A stretch of 64,000 nucleotides of DNA from Actinoplanes philippinensis (GCF_900113015.1 NZ_FONV01000011.1:248001-312000), one strand, 5' to 3'; shown: positions 49,315 to 58,859, numbered from the stretch's first letter. Notes: generated from the sequence alone by a model not told the origin. Program-made: numbers and translations.

Positions 49315-50029
49315 ATGGAACTGGTGTATCCCCCGGTCGTCGCCCTGGCAAAGACGATGTTCCGCGTGCTCGACAACAAGATCGTCATCGAGGGCGCCGA
49401 GCACATCCCCGCGACCGGCGGAGCCGTGCTCGCCAGCAACCACTCCAGCTACCTGGACTTCATCTACTGCGGCTACGGCGCGCAGCCGGCCAAGCGCCTG
49501 GTCCGCTTCATGGCGAAGAAGCAGGTCTTCGACCACAAGATCAGTGGCCCGCTGATGCGCGGCATGCGGCACATCCCGGTCGACCGCAAGGCCGGCACCG
49601 CCGCCTTCAAGCACGCCATCGACTCCCTGAAGAACGGCGAGATCGTCGGCGTCTTCCCCGGAGGCGACGATCAGCGAGTCGTTCACCATCAAGGCTCTGA
49701 AATCGGGCGCGGCCCGGATGGCCCAGGAGGCCGCGGTCCCGCTGATCCCGATGGCCGTCTGGGGGCCGCACCGGCTGTGGACCAAGGGACGCAAGAAGGA
49801 GCTGACCAAGCGTCACGTGCCGGTCATCATCAAGATCGGCGAGGCGATCCCGGTCGCCGGGGACGCGACGCCGGAGTCGATCACGGCGACGCTGAAGGAG
49901 CGGCTGAGCGTGCTGCTCGACGCGGTTCAGCGGGCCTACCCCGACCAGCCGGCCGGGCCGGACGACCGCTGGTGGCTCCCGGCGCACCTCGGCGGCACCG
50001 CGCCGCTGCCCAAAGCCGCTTCCGTCTGA
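49315..50029 (+). pseudogene. 1-acyl-glycerol-3-phosphate acyltransferase (PlsC family), frameshifted
   Basis: The frame from ATG 49315 gives MELVYPPVVALAKTMFRVLD and motif I VLASNHSSYLDFIYCG (H-x4-D), then MRHIPVDRKAGTAAF. It is open to motif III, where CCCCGGAGGCG carries one extra G; without it the frame reads FPEATISESFTIKALKSGAA and continues through LIPMAVWGPHRLW to 50029 (about 237 residues). The frameshift lies within the FPE-x-T motif that binds the phosphate. Such enzymes make phosphatidic acid at the membrane. The rest is well conserved, so a sequencing error or very recent mutation is likely. Confidence 0.85.
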
Positions 50030-50049
50030 CCGATACCGATCACCTGAGG

Positions 50050-50215
50050 CCTCCGGCGCGCCGGGGGCCTTTCGTCTGTCTGGCGGCCCTCCGGCATGCC
50101 GGAGGCTTCTCGCCTTCCTGGCAGCCTCCGCGAGCCGAGGGCTTCTCGCCTTCCTGGCGGCCGCCGCGCGCGGGGGGCCTTTTCGTCTTCCTGGCGCCTT
50201 CGCACGGCGGCAGGA
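50050..50215. repeat. Cluster of GC hairpins with repeated CTTCTCGCCTTCCTGGC units
   Basis: After plsC, imperfect units of about 45-50 bp recur three to four times (GGCTTCTCGCCTTCCTGGC at about 50105 and 50147; GGCCTTTCGTCTGTCTGGC and GGCCTTTTCGTCTTCCTGGC as variants). They are interleaved with short palindromes (CCGGCGCGCCGG, CTCCGGCATGCCGGAG). The plsC gene and the cold-shock gene converge here, so some hairpins may act as terminators. Plus-strand and minus-strand frames through it are not genes. Confidence 0.7.
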
Positions 50216-50314
50216 AGCGACAGTGGGGAGTCCGGACGCGTGATGCGCCCGAACTCCCCACGGTCATCTTCCCAGCTGCCCGGCCGCGTAAGGCGGCCGA
50301 AACTCAGAGGTGAA

Positions 50315-50518
50315 TCAGAGGGCCCGGATGTTGGCGGCCTGCGGGCCCTTCTGGCCCTGGGTCACCTCGAACTCAACCCGCTGGTTCTCCTCCAGGGCCC
50401 GGTAGCCGGACATCTGGATCGCAGAGAAGTGGGCGAAGACGTCGGCGCCGCCGTCGTCCGGGGTGATGAACCCGAAGCCCTTGTCCGCGTTGAACCACTT
50501 CACAACACCGGTAACCAT
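50315..50518 (-). CDS. Cold-shock domain protein
   Basis: 67 residues (MVTGVVKWFNADKGFGFITP). RNP1 (KGFGFI) and RNP2 (VFAHF) single-strand nucleic-acid-binding motifs are complete. CspA-type RNA chaperone, typical length. GAGGAGACGAGC precedes the ATG. Upstream leader about 90 nt with a small hairpin (CGCTCC/GGAGCG, about 50550-50575) and AGACCC/GGGTCT (about 50576-50597) that may affect mRNA stability or cold response. Confidence 0.96.
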   Translation of the reverse strand: MVTGVVKWFNADKGFGFITPDDGGADVFAHFSAIQMSGYRALEENQRVEFEVTQGQKGPQAANIRAL

Positions 50519-50645
50519 GCTCGTCTCCTCGACGATCGATCGCTCCTGGCCATTATGGACGGGAGCGAGGTAATAAGACCCGCATTCTGTGGGTCTCGTG
50601 TCGCCGTACTGATCGCCCGACCGGAGAAACCCGGGTTACGACAAA

Positions 50646-50678
50646 GAGCGCCTGGGGCAGACTTCCCCACAGGCGCTC
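50646..50678. promoter_or_regulatory. Strong hairpin between divergent genes
   Basis: GAGCGCCTGGGG and CCCCACAGGCGCTC form a long stem (9 perfect bp GAGCGCCTG/CAGGCGCTC plus an inner GGGG/CCCC run) around CAGACTT. It lies 64 bp before the gene at 50742 and could be a leader regulator or an upstream terminator. Confidence 0.6.
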
Positions 50679-50741
50679 CTGAGTACTTGGGAACCAAACT
50701 GACAACGCTGAGGAGCCTAGCACGGGGAGGGAGGCCGGGAC

Positions 50742-51146
50742 GTGCTCGGCGTAGAACTGGCATGGCAGCTCAAAGCCGCGGGACTGGCATGGAAGCCGCA
50801 GCTCGGCGACCGTTTCGCCATACCGGACCGAGACCTGGACGAGGAGGTCTTCGTGCTCAGCAACATGACGATCCAGGTCCACGATCGCCCGGAGGGGCGA
50901 ATCATCGGCTTCAACGGCACCACCGAGTGGGCGCTCGACGACGTCGATCTGGACGAGGCACTGTGGCTGCCCCGCGAGGACCAGCTGCGCGAACTGCTCG
51001 GCGGAACGTTCCGGTCACTTCATCAAGATCAAGACACCCATACGGTACGGACGAAGCTGCTCGGCCGCGAGCACGAGTTCACCGCGGCCACCGCCGAGGA
51101 GGCCTACGCCGCCGCTCTGACCCACCTCCTGACCGCCACCCGCTGA
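50742..51146 (+). CDS. Conserved hypothetical protein
   Basis: 134 residues, GTG start after GGGGAGGGAGG. Amphipathic N-terminus (VELAWQLKAAGLAWKPQLGDRF), then a beta-rich part (VLSNMTIQVHDRPEGRIIGFNGT), a Trp/Asp segment (TEWALDDVDLDEALWLPREDQL) and a C-terminal helix (EEAYAAALTHLL). The pattern is common in actinobacterial genomes near this locus, sometimes labelled as a pilus-assembly protein without evidence. No catalytic residues seen. Convergent with adnB across two terminator-like hairpins. Confidence 0.75.
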   Translation: MLGVELAWQLKAAGLAWKPQLGDRFAIPDRDLDEEVFVLSNMTIQVHDRPEGRIIGFNGTTEWALDDVDLDEALWLPREDQLRELLGGTFRSLHQDQDTHTVRTKLLGREHEFTAATAEEAYAAALTHLLTATR

Positions 51147-51187
51147 CAGGAGTTCGGGTGTCTCATCGCCCCCGACGACCCCCGGAA

Positions 51188-51296
51188 GGCTCTCAGCGGC
51201 GCCTTACCGCCCCGGTGAGAGCCATCCCCGATCCTCCGGCACGCTCGTCCGGTGTGGCTCCCGCCGGAGCCCGTGAGACACCGGCGAGAGCCACAC
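51188..51296. terminator. Two terminator hairpins between convergent genes
   Basis: GGCTCTCA/TGAGAGCC (51188-51223) and GTGTGGCTC/GAGCCACAC with an inner GCCGG/CCGGC (51252-51296). They lie between the stops of the gene at 50742 and adnB. Confidence 0.7.
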
Positions 51297-51307
51297 GGGG
51301 GTGATCC

Positions 51308-54300
51308 TCAGTGCTCGGCGGGTGGGATCTCCTCGATCAGGGCGGCCAGCTCGGCGGTGTCCATCAGGTCGGCCGGGCGGACCGTGACCTGCTCGCGGAC
51401 ATAGTGGAAGCCGGCCCGGACCTTGCGCACCGGCACCCCGGCCAGCGACGCCCAGGCGATCCGGTACGCCGAGAGCTGAACCGCCGCCGCCTCCGCCTCC
51501 GCACCGGACGGGCGGCGGCCGGTCTTCCAGTCGATCACGTCGAAGCGGCCGTCCGGGTCGGCGTAGACCGCGTCCATCCGCCCCCGCACCACCACCCCGG
51601 CCACCGTCGTGGCGAACGGCACCTCCACCTCGATCGGCGTCCGCTCGGCCCACTCGCCGGTCAGGAACGCCTCCTGCAGCGCCGCCAGCTCCTCGTCGTC
51701 GGCCGCGCCCTCGTCCGCCGCTCCCGGCAGGTCGTCGATGTCGAGCAGCCGGACCGCGCCGAACCGCTGCTCCAGCCACGCGTGGAAGGCGGTGCCCCGG
51801 CGCGCCTGGGGGGCCGGGCGGTGCGGCAGCGGACGGCGCAGCGACCGGGCCAGGGACTGCGGGTCACGGCGCAGCACCACCAGCTGCGAGACCGACAGGT
51901 GGGCGGGCACTGTGACCTCGATCGGGCCGTCCTTGCGGGCGCGTTCCTCCCGTTCGGCCAGCAGCAGTGTCGCCTCGCGCCGCCAGCGGGCGATGTCGGG
52001 GTCCTCGGACTCCGCCGCCCGATCCGCCGCCTCGGCCGCGGCCAGCACGGCAGCCCGATCCGGCGCCGTCCGCGCTTCGGGACGGGACGGCTGATCAGAA
52101 TCGGTCCCGCCCGGGGCGGCGTGCGGGCCGGCCTGGCGCGGGATCGGGGGGTGGGACGGGACCGGGGGGCCGGCGGGAAAAGGCCGGAACGGGTCGGTGT
52201 GCCGTACCCCTGTGGTGGATCTTGACCAACCTGCACCGTCCGGGACCTCGCCCGGACCGGCCAGGCCGACCAGATCGGCCGCCAGGCCCGCCCTGGCTGC
52301 CACCTGCGGATCCGCGGCAGCCAGGTCGGCGAAGGCCTCCGCGGCGGACGCCTCCGGATTCTCGATCATGCGGCGGATCAGGTCCGCGGCCGCGGCCATC
52401 GCCGGGCGGCGCAGGCCCAGCGGGTCGGCCGGCCACTCGGCGGTCGCCACCACCTGATCGCTGGGATTCGAGTCGCCCGGCGCCGGCTCGGGCGTCCACA
52501 CGTCGACCACCCCGGCGCCGTCCGCGCAGGTCTGACGGATCTCGTCGAGGAAGACCGACGGGCCGCGGGGCCGCTTCACGCCGTCGCCCCACCAGTAGCC
52601 GGAGCAGAGCAGCAGCCGGCGCGGGCGGGTCACCGCGACATAGGCCAGGCGGCGCTCCTCCCGTTCGTCGTGCTCCCGCCAGGAACCACCGAAAGCGGTC
52701 ACGGCGGCCGCCACGTCCTTCTGCTCCATGGCGTCGGACAGGTCCAGGTCGGGCAGGCCGGACGAGTCGCCGCGCAGCGGGAACGGCAGCACCCCGATGC
52801 CGCCCAGGTAGTGGTCGGACGAGCGGGCCAGACCCGGCCAGACGCCCCGGCACAGGCCGGCCGCCGACACGACGTCCCACTCCAGGCCCTTCGCGGCGTG
52901 CGCGGTCAGGATCTGGACCGCGCCCTCGACCACGTCGACCTGGCCGGGCTCCAGGCCGCGTTCCTCCTCCTCGGCCGCGGCCAGGAACGCCAGGAAACCG
53001 GCGAGCGTGCCGGCCTCGTTCTCGGCGCCGTAGCGGGTCGCCGCCTCGCCGAGCGCGTCGAGGTGCGCCCGGGCCAGACCGGCGTCCCCGGCCGCCCAGC
53101 CACGCACCGCCACCTCGACGTCCAGGCCGATGGTGCGTTCGATGTCGGCGAGCAGGTCGGGCAGCGGCTGGTCCAGGCGGCGGCGCAGCGCGGCCAGCTC
53201 CCGGCCGAACTCCTGCAGGCGTCGATGGCCCTCCGGCGAGTAGTTGCGGGGCGCGCCCAGATCGGCCATCGCCTCGACCAGGGTCGCGTCGTCCAGCCGG
53301 TCCGTGTTGACCTGCTCCGGGTCGGCGGCGGTCCGGCCCGACGACGCCACCCGGGCGTTGGCGATCACCCGCGACCGCCGGTGCAGAGCCACCAGGTCAC
53401 GCGGGCCGATCCGCCAGCGGGCCCCGGTGAGCAACCGCAACAGCGACGCGCCGTCGGTCGGGTCGGCCAGCACCCGCAGCGTGCACACCACGTCGCGAAC
53501 CTCGGGAGTGTCCAGCAGCCCACCCAGACCGACCACCTCGACCGGCAGGCCGCGTGCCCGCAGCGCCTCCTCGATCACCGGGATCTGGCTGCGGACCCGG
53601 ACCAGGACCGCGCTCGTCGGACGGCGCTCCAGCGGGATCTCCCCCGGTGGTGCCGCCGGCATCCCGGCGACCAGGCGCCAGGCGGTCAGCATCGAGTCAG
53701 CGATCCAGTTCGCCTCGTCGGCGTACGTCGGGAGCAGCGCGCACGTCACCGTCCGGCCGCCGACCGCCTCCGCCGTACGGTCCGCGGCCTGCAACTGGTG
53801 CACCTGTGCGCGCAGCGGCGCCGAGATCGTGTTCGCCACCCGGAGGATCTCCGGACGGTTCCGCCAGCTCCGGGTGAGCGTGCGCACCCACGCCGGATGT
53901 CCGGCCGAGTCACGGAACTCCTCGGGGAACCGCTCCAGCGTCCCCGCCGAGGCGCCCCGCCAGCCGTAGATCGACTGGCACGGGTCACCGACCGCGGTCA
54001 CCGGGTGCCCGCCGCCGAACAGGTTGTTCAGCATCGTCACCTGGGCGTGGCTGGTGTCCTGATACTCGTCGAGCAGCACGATCCGGAACCTGCCTCGCTC
54101 GATCGCGCCGACCTCCGGATGGTCCCGGGCGACCAGCGCGGCGCGGGCCATCTGGTCGCCGAAGTCCATCGCCTCCAGGTCGAGTTTGCGCTGCTCGTAG
54201 AGGCGGACCAGGGGCAGCAGGGTGAGCCTGTTCTGCTGGCGGCGCAGCGCCTCCGATACGTCCTTGTAGACCCGGCCCGGATACTCCTGGAGGTCGGCGA

Positions 54301-54928
54301 AGAACCGGCCCGTCCAGGCGGCCAGATCATCCGGGCCCACCAGGTGTTCGGCCATCTCGGCGGAGAGCGCCAGCACGTCGTCGGTGACCGTGCCGGGCGC
54401 CCGGTTCAGCCCGGTCATCTCCCCCGTGTAGGTGCGGACCAGGGAGTCGACGATCTGCCAGCGGGCCGCCTCGGTCAGCAGGCGTGCGGACGGCTCGAAC
54501 CCGGCGCGCAGGCCGTGCTCGGTCACCACCCGGGCGGCGTACGCGTGATAGGTCGAGATGGTCGGCTCGCCGGCGAGCGCCTCGTCCCGGCCCAGGCGGC
54601 GGCCCAGCTGGCCCAGCCTGGTGCGGACCCGGTGCGCCAGCTCCCCCGCCGCCTTCCGGGTGAAGGTGAGACCGAGGATCTCACCCGGGTGGGCGTAGCC
54701 GTTCGCCACCAGCCACACCACCCGCGACGCCATCGTCTCCGTCTTGCCCGAGCCGGCGCCCGCCACCACGAGCAGGGGCTCCACCGGCGCCGCGATGATC
54801 GCTTCCTGCTCGGACGTCGGATCCGGCAGCCGCAGCAGCCGGGCCAGCTCACGCGGCGTGAACCGGGGACCCGACCGGGCCTGGCGGCGGGGCCGGGGGC
54901 CCTCGGCGAACAACGTGGGCTGCGTCAT
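51308..54928 (-). CDS. adnB: AdnB subunit of the AdnAB helicase-nuclease
   Basis: 1,206 residues. Motor motifs are complete: GAGSGKT (57-63, Walker A), LGLTFTRKAAGELAHR (Ia), IVLLDEYQDTSHAQ (II), VGDPCQSIYGWRGAS (III), AHAAKGLEWDVV (V) and LAYVAVTRPRRLLLCSGYW (VI). A RecB-like nuclease lies at the C-terminus: RGTAFHAWLEQRF, then VVRGRMDAVYADPDGRFD with VIDWKTGR (D-x-K). AdnAB processes double-strand breaks in actinobacteria; AdnB is the active motor. Start 54928 overlaps the adnA stop (ATGA). Long but within the range of the family; the middle has a variable Pro/Ala-rich stretch. Confidence 0.94.
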   Translation of the reverse strand: MTQPTLFAEGPRPRRQARSGPRFTPRELARLLRLPDPTSEQEAIIAAPVEPLLVVAGAGSGKTETMASRVVWLVANGYAHPGEILGLTFTRKAAGELAHRVRTRLGQLGRRLGRDEALAGEPTISTYHAYAARVVTEHGLRAGFEPSARLLTEAARWQIVDSLVRTYTGEMTGLNRAPGTVTDDVLALSAEMAEHLVGPDDLAAWTGRFFADLQEYPGRVYKDVSEALRRQQNRLTLLPLVRLYEQRKLDLEAMDFGDQMARAALVARDHPEVGAIERGRFRIVLLDEYQDTSHAQVTMLNNLFGGGHPVTAVGDPCQSIYGWRGASAGTLERFPEEFRDSAGHPAWVRTLTRSWRNRPEILRVANTISAPLRAQVHQLQAADRTAEAVGGRTVTCALLPTYADEANWIADSMLTAWRLVAGMPAAPPGEIPLERRPTSAVLVRVRSQIPVIEEALRARGLPVEVVGLGGLLDTPEVRDVVCTLRVLADPTDGASLLRLLTGARWRIGPRDLVALHRRSRVIANARVASSGRTAADPEQVNTDRLDDATLVEAMADLGAPRNYSPEGHRRLQEFGRELAALRRRLDQPLPDLLADIERTIGLDVEVAVRGWAAGDAGLARAHLDALGEAATRYGAENEAGTLAGFLAFLAAAEEEERGLEPGQVDVVEGAVQILTAHAAKGLEWDVVSAAGLCRGVWPGLARSSDHYLGGIGVLPFPLRGDSSGLPDLDLSDAMEQKDVAAAVTAFGGSWREHDEREERRLAYVAVTRPRRLLLCSGYWWGDGVKRPRGPSVFLDEIRQTCADGAGVVDVWTPEPAPGDSNPSDQVVATAEWPADPLGLRRPAMAAAADLIRRMIENPEASAAEAFADLAAADPQVAARAGLAADLVGLAGPGEVPDGAGWSRSTTGVRHTDPFRPFPAGPPVPSHPPIPRQAGPHAAPGGTDSDQPSRPEARTAPDRAAVLAAAEAADRAAESEDPDIARWRREATLLLAEREERARKDGPIEVTVPAHLSVSQLVVLRRDPQSLARSLRRPLPHRPAPQARRGTAFHAWLEQRFGAVRLLDIDDLPGAADEGAADDEELAALQEAFLTGEWAERTPIEVEVPFATTVAGVVVRGRMDAVYADPDGRFDVIDWKTGRRPSGAEAEAAAVQLSAYRIAWASLAGVPVRKVRAGFHYVREQVTVRPADLMDTAELAALIEEIPPAEH

Positions 54929-57900
54929 CGATCCTGATCCGGTCCGTTCGGCTCGACGACCTGCCGGCCCTTGCCGGAGATCGGGCAACTGGTTCGTACC
55001 GGGCAGACCCGGCACCGGCTGTTCGCCACCGCCGAGAAGGTGGACGCGGCCATCGCCGCCGCCGTCCGGCGCACCATACCGTCCGCCCACGCCGGATCGG
55101 TGGCCTCCGCCAACGGCACCTGCATCTGCTCCCGGGCGTCCTTGCCCGGCCCCAGCTGCACCAGCGCCGCGCCACCGCTGTCCGTGCCGAACTCCGCGAA
55201 CGCGCCGGCGCCGATCGCCGCCTGATAGCCGCCGAGCTGCGCATTTTCCGCCACGTCGGAGGACGACACGGCGGTCGTCTTCCCGGTCTTCAAATCGATC
55301 ACCACGAGCCGGCCGGCCTCGTCCACCTCCAGCCGGTCCACCCGGCCGGTCAGCTGAATCGGGTTGCGCTCGTCCTCCAGCCGCACCGTGAACTCGTGCT
55401 CGATCGCCAGCAGCCGGCGCGGGTTCACCGCCAGCCAGCGCAACAGCTTGTCCACCATCGCCTGCGCGCGATCCTGCTCCGGCCCGGCCAGCCACTGGGC
55501 GGCCAGCTCGATCGAATCGAACCGCGCCGACACGTACTCGACGAGCTTCTCCCGATCCGCGTTCGCATCCTCCGCCAGCATCGCGGCGGCATGCACCAGG
55601 TTGCCGATCCCCTGCGCCGGCCCGGCCGGGGCGGCGCCCCCGTGCCGCTCCAGCAGCCAGCGCAGACTGCACCGCAGCGCGCTCTCCATCGACGACGGCG
55701 TCACCTTGACCGGCTCGCCCTCGTCGACCAGCGGCCGATCGTCGGACAGCGGACGCAGGCCCCACCACTCGTCCGGATGCGCCCCCGGCACACCGGCAGC
55801 CGCGAGGCGTGCGAGCTCGGCGGCCGCGGCGCGCCTGCGGCTGGGCGTTTCGGCACTTCCCACCACGACGGTACGCAACTCCGCCACCAGAGACGCCAGG
55901 GTCAGGGCCCGGGGCGGCCGCCCGACCGGCAGCTCCACCTCCCCGTCGTCGTCGGCCGGCGCCGGCGCGTCGTCTTCGCCACCAGCGGATACGCCGTCAG
56001 TGCGGCCTCGCGTCACCGAGCCCGGCACGCCGCTCGGGCGACCCGATGCCACCACGCCGGGCGGACCGCCGTCACCACGCGCACCGAAGTCACCACGAGC
56101 ACCGTCGTCACCACGAGCACCGTCGTCACCGGGCGCCTCGGCTTCGCCGGCTCGGCTCAGGTCCGCCGTGTCGGAACCGCGCTCGTCGTCACGAGCCGGC
56201 GCGTCGTCATCGGTGGGAGCGGGCGCGCCGCCGGCCGGGCGGGTAGGCGTGTCGGGTGGGCCGGTGTCCCAGGGGTCCGGCTGCGGAGGGAGGTCGCCGC
56301 CGGGGCCGCGGGCCGGGGTGGCCAGTTCGGTGAGGAAACGGCTGGGCTGCTCCTCACCGACGGAGCCGCCGACACTCGCCGACGCCACCGCAGTGACCAC
56401 CAGGCGGCGCCGGGCACGGGTGGTGGCGACGTAGAACAGCCGTCGTTCCTCGTCGAGCAGGGCCGACGTCTCGCCCAGAATCGCCTCCGGGCCGGTCGCC
56501 GGGCGGCCGGCCAGCACGTCGACCAGTCGCTCCGAGCCGAGCAGGCTGCCGCGGAGCCGCAGGTCCGGCCAGATGCCCTCCTGGACACCGGCGAGGATCA
56601 CGACGTCCCACTCCAGGCCCTTCGCCGCGTGGGCGGTCAGCAGCCGGACCGCCTCGCCACGGTCGGCGCTCGGGGCGATCGAGTCGGCGGGCAGCTCCTG
56701 GCCCAGCACATGGTCGAGGAAGACCGAGACGCCGGCGCCAGGAAGCCGGTCCACGAACCGGGCCGCGGCGTCGAAGAGGACCACCATCGCGTCCAGGTCG
56801 CGGTCGGCCGCCTCGGAACGCCACTCCCGGGCACGGGCCGAGTCGCGCTGATCCGGCATCGGGGTGTTCCCGGTGCTCATCGCATACCACCGGTCGTGCA
56901 GGCCGCTCTCCCGCCAGACCGTCCAGAGGACCTGCTCAGCGGAAGCGCCGGCCTCGGCAGCGGCCTCCCGGGCCACGGTCAGCAGCCGGGCGACCGTCTG
57001 AGCGGGCCGGGCCCAGCGCCGCTCGACCAGGTCGAGGCCCGCCGGATCGCGAACCGCGTCGACCAGCAACTCGCCCGAGGGCCGACGGTCACCGGCACTG
57101 ATCGCCAGCGCCCGCAGGCCCTGCCGCAGCCGCCGCTCGGCCAGCGGATCGGCGCCACCGAGCGGGGAGTGCAGCAGCGCGACGGCCGCCTCCTCGTTCA
57201 GCGCCTCGGGGTCGACCGCACAACGCAGCAACAGCAGGAACGGCGCGACCGCCGGCTGCAGGTGCAACGGCAGGTCCTCGGCGTGGATGATCGTCGGCAC
57301 TCCGGCGGCGGCCAGTGCCCGCTGCACCGAGGGCTGCTGCAACGTCGTCGACCGCATCAGCACCGCCATCCGCGACCACGGGACACCGTTCAACAGGTGT
57401 GCCTCGCGCAGGGCGTGCGCGATGTAGGCGGTCTCGGCAGCCGTCGACCGGAAGGTCCGGACCACGGCCGCCGGCACCGGCCCGAAGTCCGCCACCGGTG
57501 TCCCGTCACCGGCGCCGGACCCCGCCCCGGGACGATCGGACCCGCTGGACGCGCTCGGCGCATCGGCTCCGGCTGGAGCAGAACCAGCCGATACCGCGGT
57601 GCCAGGCGCCGAAGCGCCGGGCGAGGCCGATCCGGAGGAGGCCGACCCGGACAAGTCGGGGCCGGACGAACCGGGGCCGGACGAACCGGGGCCGGACGCG
57701 GATGACGGCGTTTCCGGGGCGGTGGGAAGCGGGAGGGGCGGCGGATACATCAGGCGGTGGGCCATCGGGCCGCGCATGCGGCGGGTCACCCGGGTGGTGG
57801 CGGTCAGCAGGGGTGCGGCGGCCCGGTAGCTGGTGTGCAGGACGACGGTTTCGGCCGGGGTGCCGGAGATCCCACGGAAACGGGGTGGGAAAGCGGTGAC

Positions 57901-58836
57901 CACGGCCGGGTCGGCGCCTCGGAACCCGTAGATCGACGAATCGGGGTCGGCGAAGGCGACCAACGGCTTGCCGCCGCCGGCGACCTGGGAGAGCAGGTCC
58001 ACCTGGGCCGGGTCGGTCTCGGCCAGCTCGTCGACGTAGACGTAGGACAGGCGGCGGCGCTCGGCCTCCAGCAGGTCGGGCTCGTCGGCCAGCAGGCCGG
58101 AGGCGGCGCGGACCAGCTCGGCCGGGTCGTAGGCGGCGGAGCCGCGGGTGGTGACGTCGCGGAGGGCGAGAACCGCAACATACTCCCGGAGGAAACGGGC
58201 GGCGGCCGGCCAGTCGTCGCGGCCCAGGCGCTCGCCGAGGCGGGCCAGCTCGACCGGGCCGACGCCGCGCTCGGCGGCACGCTGCATCAGGTCGCGCAGC
58301 TGCTGGGCGAAGGCTCGGGTGGGCAGGGCCGGGCGCAGGGCCTCGGGCCAGCCGATCTCGTCGGGGGCCTCCGGATCGGCGACCACGGCCAGCAGCTCGC
58401 GGATGATCAGATCCTGCTCGGGGCCGGTCAGCAGGCGGGGGGACGGCTCGCCCCGCTCGGCCGCCGCGCGGCGGAGCAGGCCGAACGCATAGGCGTGGAA
58501 GGTGCGCACCAGAGGCTCGTGGACGATCCGGCCGGGGTCGTCGGCGATCCGGGCCTCGATGCGGTCGCGGAGCGCGGCGGCGCTGCGGCGGCCGAACGTG
58601 AGGACCAGGATGCGCTCCGGGTCGGTGCCCTCGGCGATCCGGGCGGCGACGGACTCGACCAGCACCGACGTCTTGCCGGTGCCGGGGCCGCCGACGACCA
58701 GGAGCGGACCGGAGGTGTGGCCGATGACCCGGCGCTGGACCGGGTCGGCCGGCAGCGCGGGCGCCACCGGGCGGGGGCGACGGACCAGGCGATAGGTGGG
58801 CCGGCGCACCGGGGGAAGGGAAACCGGCGTGCTCAC
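54925..58836 (-). CDS. adnA: AdnA subunit of the AdnAB helicase-nuclease, unusually long
   Basis: 1,303 residues, about 250 longer than the mycobacterial protein (about 1,045 residues, from memory). Walker A is GPGTGKT (50-56). Motif II is degenerate: VYVDELAETDPAQ instead of DEYQD; the next motif reads FADPDSSIYGFRGA with Ser where a conserved Gln is expected. This fits AdnA's weaker motor role. A C-terminal nuclease domain has GRVDRLEVDEAGRLVVIDLK and Cys residues for an Fe-S cluster (LRCSLRWLLE; CRVCPVRTSC). Two low-complexity insertions account for the extra length: Ser/Gly/Pro-rich at about 380-460 and Asp/Gly/Ala-rich at about 870-990 with near-repeats of GDDGARGD. GTG start; no clear ribosome binding site. 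Confidence 0.92.
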   Translation of the reverse strand: MSTPVSLPPVRRPTYRLVRRPRPVAPALPADPVQRRVIGHTSGPLLVVGGPGTGKTSVLVESVAARIAEGTDPERILVLTFGRRSAAALRDRIEARIADDPGRIVHEPLVRTFHAYAFGLLRRAAAERGEPSPRLLTGPEQDLIIRELLAVVADPEAPDEIGWPEALRPALPTRAFAQQLRDLMQRAAERGVGPVELARLGERLGRDDWPAAARFLREYVAVLALRDVTTRGSAAYDPAELVRAASGLLADEPDLLEAERRRLSYVYVDELAETDPAQVDLLSQVAGGGKPLVAFADPDSSIYGFRGADPAVVTAFPPRFRGISGTPAETVVLHTSYRAAAPLLTATTRVTRRMRGPMAHRLMYPPPLPLPTAPETPSSASGPGSSGPGSSGPDLSGSASSGSASPGASAPGTAVSAGSAPAGADAPSASSGSDRPGAGSGAGDGTPVADFGPVPAAVVRTFRSTAAETAYIAHALREAHLLNGVPWSRMAVLMRSTTLQQPSVQRALAAAGVPTIIHAEDLPLHLQPAVAPFLLLLRCAVDPEALNEEAAVALLHSPLGGADPLAERRLRQGLRALAISAGDRRPSGELLVDAVRDPAGLDLVERRWARPAQTVARLLTVAREAAAEAGASAEQVLWTVWRESGLHDRWYAMSTGNTPMPDQRDSARAREWRSEAADRDLDAMVVLFDAAARFVDRLPGAGVSVFLDHVLGQELPADSIAPSADRGEAVRLLTAHAAKGLEWDVVILAGVQEGIWPDLRLRGSLLGSERLVDVLAGRPATGPEAILGETSALLDEERRLFYVATTRARRRLVVTAVASASVGGSVGEEQPSRFLTELATPARGPGGDLPPQPDPWDTGPPDTPTRPAGGAPAPTDDDAPARDDERGSDTADLSRAGEAEAPGDDGARGDDGARGDFGARGDGGPPGVVASGRPSGVPGSVTRGRTDGVSAGGEDDAPAPADDDGEVELPVGRPPRALTLASLVAELRTVVVGSAETPSRRRAAAAELARLAAAGVPGAHPDEWWGLRPLSDDRPLVDEGEPVKVTPSSMESALRCSLRWLLERHGGAAPAGPAQGIGNLVHAAAMLAEDANADREKLVEYVSARFDSIELAAQWLAGPEQDRAQAMVDKLLRWLAVNPRRLLAIEHEFTVRLEDERNPIQLTGRVDRLEVDEAGRLVVIDLKTGKTTAVSSSDVAENAQLGGYQAAIGAGAFAEFGTDSGGAALVQLGPGKDAREQMQVPLAEATDPAWADGMVRRTAAAMAASTFSAVANSRCRVCPVRTSCPISGKGRQVVEPNGPDQDR

Positions 58837-58859
58837 GGCATCTATGAGAGCACGCCGGT
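58823..58859. promoter_or_regulatory. 12-bp inverted repeat enclosing the adnA start codon
   Basis: ACCGGCGTGCTC (58823-58834) and GAGCACGCCGGT (58848-58859) are exact complements with a 13-nt spacer. The adnA GTG (58836-58834) lies at the edge of the left arm. An mRNA from upstream would fold so that the start codon is paired or at the loop edge. Confidence 0.7.
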
